DNA of 49,796 nucleotides, taken from NCBI GenBank assembly GCA_902802945.1, contig CADCOC010000040.1:1-49796 (forward strand), written 5' to 3'. The notes beneath the pieces were generated by a model that did not search any database, was not told where the DNA came from, and saw only the letters and a list, made by a program, of their open reading frames with translations. The DNA is from an uncultured bacterium. Lineage in GTDB: Bacteria; Verrucomicrobiota; Kiritimatiellia; RFP12; UBA1067. Below, in pieces: positions 24,469 to 35,600 of the stretch; within the stretch, counting starts at the first letter, position 1; each line of letters begins with the position of its first letter. A program made the position numbers and the translations under genes.

Positions 24469-25938
24469 TTACAGGCGCGCAAAGTCCCAGTCGCCGCGCT
24501 TCGGCGCCTTGAGGAACGCATTCGCCTCTGCCTTGTTCGTGAAGCGCATCTTCCGCGCGTCGAACGCCAGCTCCTCGCCAGGATACCGGAGCGACACGCA
24601 GCCGATCAGGAGGGCCTCCGTGAGGGGCGCCGCGTAGGAGAGCTTCGAGCCGCACTTCTCGAGGTCGCACACGAGACAGGCCTCCACGAACTCGCGGTAG
24701 TGGCTGTACTTCGCCGCCCTCTCGCCCTTCGCGAGCGCGGCGTCGAACGCCGCCTTGTCGCCCGCGATGCAGACCGGCTTCTTCGCGTGCGATTCGCCGA
24801 TGGAGGTCGCCTTGGTACCCACGATGATCAAGCCGTTGCCCGGCACGGACGGGACGATCGTCGCCGGCGCCTTGTAGGGCTTGCCTTCCTTCTTCGCCTT
24901 GGCGGCCTTCTTCGCCTCGGCGTCGGTGGCGCACTTCAGCGCGAATGCCTCAAGGCCGGCTATGGTCTTCATGTCGGGCTTCACGTGTCCGTCCGTCCAC
25001 ACGAGCTTGACGCCGTTCGGAATCCACTTGTTCGGCGCGAACGCCATCTCGATGCGCGACTTCTTCGGGTAGGCGACGCCCACGGGGCCTTCGCCGAAGG
25101 TATCGCCCGTGACCTTCGTGGGAAGGCCGAGCTCGAACGTCCAAAACGCCGGGTCGGCGTTGTGGACCGCCATGTCGCCGATCGCGCCGCAGCCGTAGTC
25201 CCACCAGCCGCGCCACTTGAAGCGGTGGTAGGCGCTCGAATAGCCGTGGTCGGCGCTCGGACCGCACCAGCAGTCCCAGGAATCAGGCGCGAAGTGCGCC
25301 GGCACCGGCTCGGGCTTCGCGTACTTCTTCATGCCCTGCGGCCACACCGGACGGTCGCTCCAGCTGTAGATCTCCTTGATTTCACCCCACGCGCCCGCGT
25401 CGCGCAGCGCCTTGTAGCGCCACACGCCCGGATGGCCCTGATTGCCCATCTGCACCACGCGGCCCGTGCGGAGAGAGGTTTTTAGCATCAGCTCGCACTC
25501 CTCCACGGTGCGCGCGAGCGGCTTCTGCACGTACACGTGCTTGCCGGCGTTCATGCAGTCGATGGAGATGTAGGCGTGCGTGTGGTCCGGCGTGCCCACC
25601 TGCACGGCCTCGAACTTGTCGCCCATCGTCTTCAGCATCTTGCGGTAGTCGGTGAACTTGGGGATGCCGGGGTATTTCTTCTCCCAGTGGGCGAACATCG
25701 CCGGGTCGATGTCGCAGATCGCCACGAGCTCGCAGCCCGCGCTGATGAGGCTCTCGGTCGCGCCGCGACCCATGCCGCCACAGCCGATGGACGCGATCTT
25801 GAGCTTGCGCCCCGCAACCTTGCCCTTGAACGCGTCCTGCGGCGCAAGGTCGATACCGGCCGCGCCGAGCGAAAGCCCGAACGCCCCGATTCCCGTCATA
25901 AACGCGCGCCGCGTGGGCGCAAACTGCATCGTTTTCAT
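24469..25938 (-). CDS. Gfo/Idh/MocA-family oxidoreductase with Tat signal
   Basis: This 489-residue protein begins with a twin-arginine signal (TRRAFMTGIGAFGLSLGAAG), so it is folded with NAD(P) in the cytoplasm and then exported. The Rossmann motif is IGCGGMGRG; the usual EKP becomes QKPLARTVEE. Family members oxidise or reduce sugars and polyols; PVC bacteria often carry many exported ones. ATG 25938 is supported by AAAGGA upstream and by the Tat motif. The frame stays open further upstream, but that part is encoded by the TCCGGA tandem array and contains the promoter, so it is not protein. The sugar substrate is unknown; it may process glycan fragments. Confidence 0.88.
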   Translation of the reverse strand: MKTMQFAPTRRAFMTGIGAFGLSLGAAGIDLAPQDAFKGKVAGRKLKIASIGCGGMGRGATESLISAGCELVAICDIDPAMFAHWEKKYPGIPKFTDYRKMLKTMGDKFEAVQVGTPDHTHAYISIDCMNAGKHVYVQKPLARTVEECELMLKTSLRTGRVVQMGNQGHPGVWRYKALRDAGAWGEIKEIYSWSDRPVWPQGMKKYAKPEPVPAHFAPDSWDCWCGPSADHGYSSAYHRFKWRGWWDYGCGAIGDMAVHNADPAFWTFELGLPTKVTGDTFGEGPVGVAYPKKSRIEMAFAPNKWIPNGVKLVWTDGHVKPDMKTIAGLEAFALKCATDAEAKKAAKAKKEGKPYKAPATIVPSVPGNGLIIVGTKATSIGESHAKKPVCIAGDKAAFDAALAKGERAAKYSHYREFVEACLVCDLEKCGSKLSYAAPLTEALLIGCVSLRYPGEELAFDARKMRFTNKAEANAFLKAPKRGDWDFARL

Positions 25939-25962
25939 TTCTGGTTTTCCTTTCGGCCGTTC

Positions 25963-25968
25963 ATTATA
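25963..25968 (-). promoter_or_regulatory. Probable -10 element of the oxidoreductase operon
   Basis: Minus-strand TATAAT preceded by TTTTTGG, 24 bases before ATG 25938. No clear -35 hexamer is seen. It lies between the TCCGGA tandem array and the gene. Confidence 0.5.
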
Positions 25969-26002
25969 CCAAAAATTCGCGGATCGTGCGGAGTGCGGGG
26001 CA

Positions 26003-26086
26003 TCCGGAATATCCGGAATGTCCGGAAAACCCGGAAAATCCGGAATATCCGGAATGTCCGGAATGTCCGGAAAATCCGGAATATCC
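26003..26086. repeat. 9-bp TCCGGA tandem array
   Basis: Nine consecutive 9-base units plus TCC: the units are TCCGGAATA, TCCGGAATG or TCCGGAAAA (one CCCGGAAAA). Every unit but one contains the palindrome TCCGGA. The array fills almost the whole gap between the giant gene's stop (26096) and the oxidoreductase promoter. Confidence 0.85.
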
Positions 26087-26095
26087 AAGGCCCGC

Positions 26096-29000
26096 CTACT
26101 TCAGGTGAATGGCCGTGCCGCCGGTATAGATGAGCTTCAGGCCGTCCTCCGTCTTCTTGATGCGGTAGCCGCGCATGCGGGTGTCGTTATCGAGGACGAA
26201 GCTCGTGTTCTCCGGCATCGCCGCCCACTCGACCACGCACTTCTTGCCGGTGCGCTTGATGACCTTCAGGTCAGTGCGGCCGGCGAGGTTCACGTTGACC
26301 GTCGCGCCCGCCGCAGTCGGGAAGATCACCGCGCGGCCGGAGACGCTCGTCGCGTTCCACGGACCTTCCCAGTCGGTGAGGTCGAGCGTCGCGCCGCTGG
26401 CGAGCGTGCAGCCCCAGTGGCGGTCGCTCTCGGGCTTGAAGACGCCACTCACGGTGAGCGAGCTGGTGTTGTAGGTGGCGCCGTCCGTCGTGTTCGCGCA
26501 GATGTAGTCCTTCACCGTCATCGGCTCGCGGTCGATCGCGAGGATGCCGGAGTTCTTCACGACAAGCGTCGTCTGAGGCGCGCGGATGCCCTTGTTGTTG
26601 TCCGTCTGGTAGTACACCGTGTAGAAGCCGTCCACCTCAAGCGTGCCAGCCGTGATGTCGGTGTTGAACATCCAGCAATAGTCGAGGCCTCCCTGTCCGC
26701 GCCCGTTCCAGTGGAGCGTGTAGCCCTGGAGGTCGAGCGTGACGGCCACGTTGTCGCGCCGCACGAGGCCGCCGCCAACGAAGTCCATGTACGAATCAGC
26801 CGTAAGCGTGACGTCGCCCCAGTGCGAGTAGTTGTAACCAGCCGAGATCGCCACCGAGTTGGCGAGCGTGCCGCCGTTCAGGACGACGCGGTTCTTGTAG
26901 TTGTTGATCGCGCCGTAGGCGTCCAAGGTCGCGCCCGGCTGAACCGTCACGTCCGTGCCGAACGCACCGAGCGTGCCCGTGCAGACCTGATCGCGTCCGT
27001 CGGTGACGGTGGGCGTTCCGAGACGGAACATTCCCTCGCGCACATCCGTGCCGCCCGTGTAGGTGGAGCCCGCCGGTGCCTCGTACACGCCGGCGCCTTC
27101 CTTCACCACCTTCACGTTGCCGCAGATCGCGACGCCGTCGTTCACGGCATCCACGCCCTCCGGCACGTCGATGATCAGCGTGCCCTGCGTCCTGCCGGTC
27201 ATCCACTTCGCCTGCAGGTACTGCACCACCTCGGTGCGCTGCGCGTCCGTCAGCACCGAGCTGAAGCAGATAAGTTCGGAGAGCTGGCGTCCGCCGTTGC
27301 GGTAGCCACTATCAATGCTATTGCTACGGTCAAAGGTGAGCGAGTCAGAGGCGGAGTTCTGGGATGTCACGATGGAGATCACCTGGAAGTCATCGGCCGG
27401 AATCACGTCGTTCTTCCAGTCGACCACGGTCGTACCGTTCCACACGGTTGAGAATTTCGCATGGCTGCTGTTACCATACTGTCCGGCCGTGCCGCGGTGG
27501 AAGTTGTAGGTGCCGCTTCCCCCGTTCCTGTCGCCCAGCAGGAAGGCCCGCTGTGTAGCCTCGACCTTGATTACCATGAACACGGTGCGCAGGTTGGTAA
27601 AGCGCGTGTACGTCATGTCGCGCTGGCTGCTCGTCTTGCCGAAATCGACCGTGGGACGTCCGTACGTCGTCGCGTCGTAGATCGGGAAGTTCTCGGCCTG
27701 CGCTGTTGCCGCAGGAGCCGTCGCGACGCGATGGCTGGAATCCTTCGAAGTCCACGAGAGGACGCGGCCGGCCGAATCGATATTAAGCGTCGAGGCGTCG
27801 GAGGCGTCGAGCCAGAAGCACGCACTCGAAAGGATCGAAGGCGCCGCAACCGTGCCGTCGAACCAAGGCGACGTAACCTCTGCGCCGAGGTAGCCGTCCG
27901 CCGAAAGGCCCTTCACCTTGAGTGTGTGCCCGTTCAGGTCGATGGCGGCGCCGGACGGGATCGTGACCGTGCCGAGTCCGCGCCAGTCGCAGTCCGCGTT
28001 CAGCGTGACGACGTTCCGGCCCGTGCCCATCGTAAAGTGGTCGGGCGTGAACGGAACGTATTCCGCACCATTCACGCTCACGAGCATCGGCCACGGCATG
28101 CCGTTGTAGGACATCCCGTTGGACGCGCCGTTCGCGCCCTCGCCGCCTGTCGTGTCGCCGCAGACGATGGTGAACCTGTGCCAGCCCTCGGCTATGGTGA
28201 AGTTCGTCATCTTGTTCGCGTTGTAGGTGTTGTTGATGTGCTTCCACGCACCGTCGATGGCGAAGCCGTAGTAGTCGTCGTAGCGTTGGTTAATGTTCCA
28301 CGTGCCCGCCTCCTCCGCCGAAACGTACACCCAGCCGTCGTAGCGCACCTGCGCCTCGTTGATGTACGTGGCCGACCACGGGAGGCTGTAGGCGTTAAGT
28401 TCCGTGAGGTCGCCAACGCCCTGCGTCATGTAGTGCTTCAGGAGGACGTTCTTCCAGTTGTCGTTGCCCATCGCCGAGCGACCCGCGTACTTGATGTAGC
28501 CCATCTGCGTGTAGGAGTGGAGGTCTTCGCCGATCTGCACGCCCTTCCAGTTCACGTCCGTGCCCTCGGGAATGCTGAACGACGTCGTGCCGTCGATGAT
28601 GACGGTCGTGTGCTCGTTCGGGACGGCGTTCTCGACCACGTTGCCCGCCGCGTCGCGGCATTCCCAGTTCGCCGCGCTCGTCAGCGTCGTGCCGTCGCCG
28701 TTGCCCGTCCAGCGCGCGGTCATGTCAACCGTGCCGGGCGTCGTCCAGATTTCGATCTTCGCGATCTCGTAGGCGTCGACTGTCAACCGGGCGCTGCCGC
28801 CGAACTTGCCCGTGTCGTAGGCGAACGTCCAGTCCATCGATCCGAGCGACTGGTGCGACATGTTGCCGAGGCCGAACGCATATCCGCTAGTTCCCCCACT
28901 CCAGTCGCTGAACGCGAACAGCACCTGCGCCGGATTGCGCTCGCCGGGCGTGAGGCGGTGGACCTGCATCGAGCCGTGTCCGATGCCATCGAAGCTGCAG

Positions 29001-29695
29001 ACGTCGTTCCAGTCGTAGCCGTAGGTATCAACGGGCGCTCCCGCGACTCCGCTTGCACCAGAGCTGTAGGAGTGCGTCCAGAACTCGATCCAGCCGTCCG
29101 CGCCGTCGCCCGTCGCCGCCGTCGGCTCGATGCCGGGCATGTTGCTCGCGATCTTGAGGTGCGTCGCAGGCCCTTGGTACATCTTGGCCGGGATGATCGG
29201 CACGCCGAGCGTGTCGATCGACCTGTCGCCGAAGGCGTCCATCGACACCCACAGCCAGCGCGTGAGGTTGTGGTACTGATGCACCCCGTCGTCCTTGCGC
29301 CTGATCTCGATGTAATAGCCCACGCGTCCGACGTTCTCAGTCGCCGCGCCGGTCTCGCCGATGTCGTCGTAGGGGACGAATCCGTTCTTGGCGAGCGGCG
29401 TCCTGTTGTGCGCCGCGACGTCGAAGACGCGGGCGCGGGTGAAGCCTGCGAGGTACGCGGCGGGCACGTTGTTCTCCGCGCCGGTCGTGGTCGGGATGTT
29501 CGCCTCGACCTGTCCCGGCGTGAAGTCGGGATCGTCCGCGAGGGCGTCCGTAATCGCCTTGCAGTAGACGTCCGCCATCTTGTCCTCGCCCGGCCAGTCG
29601 GGGTGGAGGTCGGTCGCGCTCTGGAAGCTGCCGGTGATGTACGTGCCGTTCTGGTCGTAGCGGTAGCACGGCGTGTAGAGGTCGGCGAAGTACAC
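26096..29695 (-). CDS. C-terminal part of giant surface protein (downstream of frameshift)
   Basis: This 1,199-codon open frame continues the giant gene in another frame. It opens with RVYFADLYTP, then carries DLHPDWPG, the His-bearing block V of the SGNH hydrolase whose Ser block lies upstream of the frameshift. Then follow a beta domain (NNVPAAYLAGFTRARVF onward), a PA14-like segment (GWVYVSAEEAGTWNINQRYD), a LamG-like segment (SACFWLDASDASTLNID) and autotransporter-type repeats (VVKEGAGVYEAPAG, then YTGGTDVREGMFRLGT). It ends near YRIKKTEDGLKLIY. No outer-membrane beta-barrel or known sorting tail is visible. A GTG at 29695 could act as a start, but no ribosome-binding site supports it. 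Confidence 0.75.
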   Translation of the reverse strand: MYFADLYTPCYRYDQNGTYITGSFQSATDLHPDWPGEDKMADVYCKAITDALADDPDFTPGQVEANIPTTTGAENNVPAAYLAGFTRARVFDVAAHNRTPLAKNGFVPYDDIGETGAATENVGRVGYYIEIRRKDDGVHQYHNLTRWLWVSMDAFGDRSIDTLGVPIIPAKMYQGPATHLKIASNMPGIEPTAATGDGADGWIEFWTHSYSSGASGVAGAPVDTYGYDWNDVCSFDGIGHGSMQVHRLTPGERNPAQVLFAFSDWSGGTSGYAFGLGNMSHQSLGSMDWTFAYDTGKFGGSARLTVDAYEIAKIEIWTTPGTVDMTARWTGNGDGTTLTSAANWECRDAAGNVVENAVPNEHTTVIIDGTTSFSIPEGTDVNWKGVQIGEDLHSYTQMGYIKYAGRSAMGNDNWKNVLLKHYMTQGVGDLTELNAYSLPWSATYINEAQVRYDGWVYVSAEEAGTWNINQRYDDYYGFAIDGAWKHINNTYNANKMTNFTIAEGWHRFTIVCGDTTGGEGANGASNGMSYNGMPWPMLVSVNGAEYVPFTPDHFTMGTGRNVVTLNADCDWRGLGTVTIPSGAAIDLNGHTLKVKGLSADGYLGAEVTSPWFDGTVAAPSILSSACFWLDASDASTLNIDSAGRVLSWTSKDSSHRVATAPAATAQAENFPIYDATTYGRPTVDFGKTSSQRDMTYTRFTNLRTVFMVIKVEATQRAFLLGDRNGGSGTYNFHRGTAGQYGNSSHAKFSTVWNGTTVVDWKNDVIPADDFQVISIVTSQNSASDSLTFDRSNSIDSGYRNGGRQLSELICFSSVLTDAQRTEVVQYLQAKWMTGRTQGTLIIDVPEGVDAVNDGVAICGNVKVVKEGAGVYEAPAGSTYTGGTDVREGMFRLGTPTVTDGRDQVCTGTLGAFGTDVTVQPGATLDAYGAINNYKNRVVLNGGTLANSVAISAGYNYSHWGDVTLTADSYMDFVGGGLVRRDNVAVTLDLQGYTLHWNGRGQGGLDYCWMFNTDITAGTLEVDGFYTVYYQTDNNKGIRAPQTTLVVKNSGILAIDREPMTVKDYICANTTDGATYNTSSLTVSGVFKPESDRHWGCTLASGATLDLTDWEGPWNATSVSGRAVIFPTAAGATVNVNLAGRTDLKVIKRTGKKCVVEWAAMPENTSFVLDNDTRMRGYRIKKTEDGLKLIYTGGTAIHLK

Positions 29696-32600
29696 GCGCT
29701 TCGCCGGGCATGCCGCCCTCGATCGCCTCGCGCATCATCGTGTTGTAGGTGACGACCTTCGCGTTCTTCGCGGCGTCGGCGATGTCAACAACCGCGCCCG
29801 CGATGAACTTCGCCGTCGTCTTCTGCGTGATCACCTTCTCGACGAGGTTGCTCCACACGGGGAACAGCTCGGCTGGCGTCCTGCCGCCGGAGTTGATGTC
29901 GTTCGTGCCAAGCTTGACGAGGACGAAGTCCACGTCGCCCGCCTGGTCGAGGAAGTTATCGATGGCGTCGATCGTGCCACCGCCACCGCCCGAGATGAGG
30001 CGCTGCCCGCCGATGCCGGAGTGGCTGATCCACTCGTCGGGCATCGCCGCGCCGCAGATGTCGGCGCTCTGGTCGTAGCGGTGGCCCTTCGCGATTGGCT
30101 CGTAGCCCGCCGCCGCGAGCTTCTTCATGAGGCCCGTGCGCCAGTTGCCGTACGCGCCGCCGTGCGTGATGGAGTCGCCCACGGGGAGGACGTTCACGCG
30201 CGTCTTCGGCGCGCCGTAGTCGAGGTCGAGCCACAGGCGGCCGCCCTTTGCGAGGTTCTCCGCCCACACCTTCGGGTTGTTGCCGCTCGCGCTCGTCGCG
30301 TCGAACACCGCCGTCAGCGCCGCATCGTCCATGTTCAGCGAGCCGTTGTCCCACGTCATCAGCAGGAAGCGTCCCTTCGTGTTCGAGGCGTACTTCGCGT
30401 CGAGCGCGATCTTCGCGCCGGACGCAAACACGGGCGCGCCGATGAGGCGGAACGTGAACTTTGTCGGGTCGTACGTGACTCTGCCCGTCGCGCCGATGTC
30501 GAGATTTCCAAGGTAGAAGCCGCCCACGTCGTTGAACGACGCCGCTCCGTCAACCATGAGGTGCGTGGTGGTGAGCGAGATCGGGTCCCACCCGATGTAC
30601 GTGAACGCCTGCGACGCGCCGGACGGCAGGATGATCGACGCATTGGCGAGACTCGTCGCCACCGTCCCGTTCTTCGCCCAGTTGCCGACGGTCGCGAACG
30701 TGGACTCGCCCTCCGTCGCGGGAGTCCAGACGTAGTTGGCGGAGGCGGAGCGGTCGGACACGGCTTCGCCGTACTTCAGCCAGAACTCGACGCGGACGTA
30801 CGAGTACGCCGCACCCGAAATGTTCGCCATGTCGGCGCTGCCGGTCTTGTCCACATACGTCCAGTCAAGCTCCTTGCTCGTTTGTCCGTGGTTGCCGTAG
30901 TTGGCGAGCGTGCCCATGCCGAGAGCGCCAGAGTCGGCGCCGCCCCAGCGGTTGTAGGCAAAGAGGATTTCCGCGGCCGGGAACGCGCCCGCTTCCGAGA
31001 ACTTGCGCATCAACTGGAAGCAGGCAAAGCCACCGGACGTGCTGAACGTGTCATTGAAGCCGAGCACGTTGCCAGTCCAGGGCTCCGCGATCACGTCGCC
31101 CGTCCTGTCGGTTCCGCCGTAGTTCTGGCAGTTGAACTCGATGTAGCCCTCGACGGTATCGTCGTTCGCCGGGACCTGCTGAACGCCGCCGAAGTTGCTC
31201 CACACGTGGAGCTTCGTCACGGTCTGCTGCTTCTTCTGCGCGACGGTGACGGGAAACGCCACGTCCGCCCAGTTGGGCCCGGGGGCGTCCATGTCGATCC
31301 ACATCGCCTGCAGCGCGCCGGTGTCGCGGCGCACGAGCTCGATGTAGTAGCCCACCTTCTCGATGCCCGTCTCCTGCATCGGCGGCGCGTAGGTGTAGGG
31401 GATCGCGTAGAGGTTCTGCGCATACGCGGTGGTGTCCGTCGGCTCGATGGTGCGCACGCGCGTGAAGCCGTCGAGGTACGCCGCCGGGACGTTGTTCGTC
31501 GCGTCGAGGACGACTGCCGGAGGCGTCCACGAGGACGGCGTGTTCTTGCCGTTCGCCGTCGCGAGCGTCATCAGCTTCGCCTTGATCGCGGCGGCCACGG
31601 CCTCGCACTCCGTCGAGGTCTGCGAGGCGGTGATGAGCGATGCGATGTCAACGCACTCCACGTCCGCCTCCGTGCCGCACCACGACGCGATGTCGGCGTT
31701 GAGCGCCGCCGAGCCGCCGGGGATCGTGCAGGCGATCACGGTCGTCATCGGAAGCGCGGCCTTGATGCGCGTCACGGCCTCCTTGTAGTTGGCAAGCACC
31801 GTCGCGTCGGCGACGCCGTCGGCCACGTCCTTGTCGCCGCACAGGAAGATGGTGAAGTCGGGATAGTTCGCCGCCGCGCAGTACGTCTCGAGGCCTTCGA
31901 GCACGCCGGCGCGCGTGGCGGATGTCTTGAGCGCGAGATCGACTACGCCCGCGTGGCACTTCCACGCATCCGTGTTCGCGCAAAGGTTGTTCCCGTTCGC
32001 CGTGCGCCAGCCCGTCATCTTCACGTTCCAGCCTTCGGCGAAGAGCGACTGCGCAAGCGGTCCGCGGAAGCAGTACGTGCTGCCATAGACGTAGGTGCCG
32101 CCGAGCGTGAATATCTTGATCTCCGGCGCCGTGACGATGGAAGACGGATCCTTCGTGAGGACGATGCTCGTTGCATTCACGACGAGCGTGTAGCCCGCCG
32201 GACAGCCCGTCACGTCGATCTTCGAGGCGTCGAGGCCGGAGATCATGCCCGCCGTGAGGAGCGTGATGTTCGCATCGCCCTCCGGCGCCGCAATGCCCGT
32301 GAGGTCGAACGCCGCCCGGCCGAGGAAGTTGAGCGTGCCCGCGAACGTGAACGGACACGGCCGCGAGAACGCGACGTCGGTCGTGAACTGGATGATGTTC
32401 GTCGACACCGAGAGGATCGAGCCGCCCTCCTCCACGTCAAGCGAGGTGAGCTTCACCGGATTCCCGCACTTGCGCATGTCTAGCGTGCCGCCCGCGTGGA
32501 TCGTCACCGGAACGGCCGTCGAGGAGATGGCGATCGAGGGATTGTACGTCGAGGCCGAGGAGTCCATCACCACCGTGCCGCCGAAGATCTCCGCACCTTC

Positions 32601-35600
32601 GCGCATCTGCTGGTCGGTGTGGTTGTTCGTGATGTAGAACTTCGCCGCGCCGTACTTCGTGAGCTTCGAGTACGTGCCGTTGCCCGAGATCGGCGCGGCG
32701 CAGGTGACGTCCGTCGTCTCGTTGGAGACGATTACGTTGTCCGAGACGTAGATCCAGCTGACGGACGTGGACATCTTCGTGGCGTCGTTGAAGACAAGGT
32801 TCCTCAGGTGCAGCCTGTTGCTGGTCTGCACGTAGGTGGAGCCGCCGTCCATCACGAGGTCACGCAGATAGACGTTAACGGCCGGCACCTCGACCTTCGA
32901 ATTCACGCCGTCGATGATCGCGTCGACATTAGGCAGGTTGACGGTGCTGTTGTGGAAATACAGACTTCCGTTCGTCACATGGATCAGGCCTTCGCACGAA
33001 CTCACGGCGTTGCACATCCAGAAGTGCTTTCCGGTCGGAACGTTGATCGTGAGGGTGTGGCCGTTCATGTTGAAGTCCGTCGCCCCATAGCCGCTGTTGA
33101 GAAGGCCGAAGTCGCCGTTCGACGAATACGCCGTGGCGTCGCCCGTCATGATGATTCCGGCCAACTGCGCGGAGCCGCTGGTCACGTTGCCGCCGCTGTT
33201 GCGGAAGCATCCGTTGCCGTCGGGTCCGGTGCCCTCCATCGTCAGCACCGGACAGTTTCCGTTGCCGTTGCCCGCCATGTCGTAAGCGCCGCCGACAAGG
33301 ATGCGGATCGGGTACTTGATGGGGACAAGCGAGGTTGCGCCCATCGCGAGCGTTCCCGCGTTCACCACGGTGCCGCCGGAGTTTCTGAGATAGTTCTTCG
33401 CGGTGAACGTGCCCGTGCCGGTCTTGACGAACTTCACCGCACCCTCGAGGATGTATGCCGCGTTGTTTTTCGTCTCGCCGGTCGGCACGTCGATGTACAG
33501 TTCGCCGTTCACGGCGTCGTTTTCCACGAGCTTCACGTCGTCGATCAGCGACGTCGAGTCGGAACCTATGAGATAACCCTGGAACGTGAGCGTGTGCGCT
33601 CCCGCCGTCAGGTTAAGCGCAAGGGTCTGCTCCTCGAACACGGTGTTGTTCACCGCGCCCCACGTCCGCACAGTTGTGCCGTCGACGTGAACGGTCAGCT
33701 TGCCGCAGCCGAGGTTCGGCCTCGCCGCGAGCTTGAACGTAAGCGTGTATTCGCCCGCCTCCGGCGCAGTGAAAGTCTGCTCGATGCTCGCTGCGTTCTG
33801 GAGCCAGCAGACGTACTTTCCGTCAATGGGCGTGTTCGCCACCCAGGTGTTGTTGTTCACCGTAAGGCCGCACGACGTCGTGCCACTCCATCCCGTCGGC
33901 TGGAACCCGCCGACGGTGAAGTAGGCGTATGTGCCGGAGAACGTTCCGTCGAAGTGCTCGAAGCTGCCGTTCGTAATGAGGTTCGCGTTGAAGGAATCTG
34001 TAATCTTCACGCTGCCGTCGCCCGCGATGTCATCGACGTAGAGCTTGTGCCCGTTCAGGTCGATGACCGTATCGCTCACGACGTTTATCGTGCCAAGTCC
34101 GCGCCAGTCGCAGTCCGCCGTGAGCGTCACGCGACCTGTGCGCGCGCCGAACGTGATCGAGGCCCACGACGGCGTGGCGCCGACGGGGAACGAGAACGAC
34201 GCCGCGCCGTCGATGTCAACGGCCGTGTCCGAGTCGGGAAGCGTCGTCGCGGGCAGTTCCGCGCCTGTCGCGTCCCAGCACTTCCAGTTGGCGGGGTCGG
34301 CAAGGTCCGTCACGTCGCCGCCGCCGATCCAGTGCGCCGTCGCCGCCCTTCCGGCGTCTGCCGCCGCGAAGGAGTTGAGGCTCTCCGTCGAGTCCTGCAC
34401 CCAGCCCGTGCGCGTGAGCGTGGCGCCATGCGTGAAGTCTCCGCTAGATTCAAGCTCGTTCGAGTAGAGGATGCCGTTCGCCTGGTCGAAGAGCGCGCCC
34501 TTGCCGTTCGCCTTGACGACGGGCACGAGGTCGCGTACGACCATGCCGGCGTCCTTCAGCGACAGGGAGTTGAAGGTGTATTTCGATCCCTTCGTGACGG
34601 ACCACGTGCCGAACACGGCAAGGTCAAGTATCGGATTTGGCTTGCGCTCAACTGCGTATGTTTTGCGGGAACCGCCATGGTCGATTTTAATGATGTCTTC
34701 GTCAGTCATCTGGAAGCGATAGGAATCTGACGTCGTGGGTGACGGATCGAGAGCCGTGCCCCTGCCATGCCAGTAGTACTTGTTGCTCTGGACATCAATC
34801 ATGAACGCGGCGCCCTGCCAGGACTGGCCGAAGAGTGTTGTACTGTTGGCGTACGTAAGCCCGCCGATGTGGAAGTCGAACGTCGTGTTGATGTCGGGGA
34901 TGTAGCCGAGGCGCACGGTCTGCCCGCCGGTGGAGATGAGGCTCGCCACTTCGCTCGCGTACGGAAGTGCGTTCGTCTGCATCAGGAAGAAGCGGTACTT
35001 GAGTCCCGTCGCCTGGAGCGCGGCGGGGAGCGTCACGTTCGTCGTGACCGTTTCCGGGGCGATTGTGCCCAGGTCCTCGAAGTTCGTCCACGCGTTCTTG
35101 TCCGCGCCGCCGTCCGTCGCGCCGTATGCGAGATAGAGGTTGTTCGTCGCCGTCTCGGGGATTGTGCCGAACGCGAGCGTGGCGGTGGTGGCTGTCTGCT
35201 CCGTCACGGTGACGGTTGGGAGGAAACGGAACGTCGGGGTCGTGTCCGTCACGCGCCCGAAGCGCGCGGCGTCCCGTTCCGTGCCGGCGACGAGCGCCGT
35301 CGCCGTCTCGCTTGGGTGGAACGTGTCGTTCACCTGGTCGTAGAGGCCCGGCACGTCGTTCGCGTCGAGCGCGGGGATGTAGTCGCGCTGCATCTGGTAC
35401 GGATCGTACCATCCGCCGTTCGCGATCTTCATGCGGTAGAAGTCGAACGTGGCAAAGTTGGCGTTGTTGTTGCAGGCGAAAATGCCCATCGGGTTGTTGC
35501 CGTCAACATTGCGCGTGTTTGAAGGCCCCACGCGCGTTTCCACTCCTTCGGTGAAGAGACTCACGCGGTTGTCGTCATCGACGATGAAGCGGTAGTTGGT

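Noticed and set aside
24469-24934. N-terminal extension of the kinase-fusion gene in the same frame
   Set aside because: It lies wholly inside the Gfo/Idh gene in another frame and is Arg/Gly-rich. ATG 24466 comes two bases after the oxidoreductase stop.
25939-26088. Upstream extension of the oxidoreductase with an Asp-Ile-Pro repeat
   Set aside because: The repeat is the translated TCCGGA tandem array, lies upstream of a -10 element, and would place the Tat signal 50 residues from the N-terminus.
29337-29694. Arg-rich C-terminal tail of the first giant-gene frame as real protein
   Set aside because: It is low-complexity out-of-frame sequence, while the other frame carries DLHPDWPG and continuing domains.
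27461-34730. Very long open frames on the plus strand inside the giant surface-protein gene
   Set aside because: They are Arg/Val/His/Ala-rich, antisense to a clearly coding strand with recognisable LamG and SGNH domains, and have no signal, motif or ribosome-binding site. High GC content keeps the antisense frame open.
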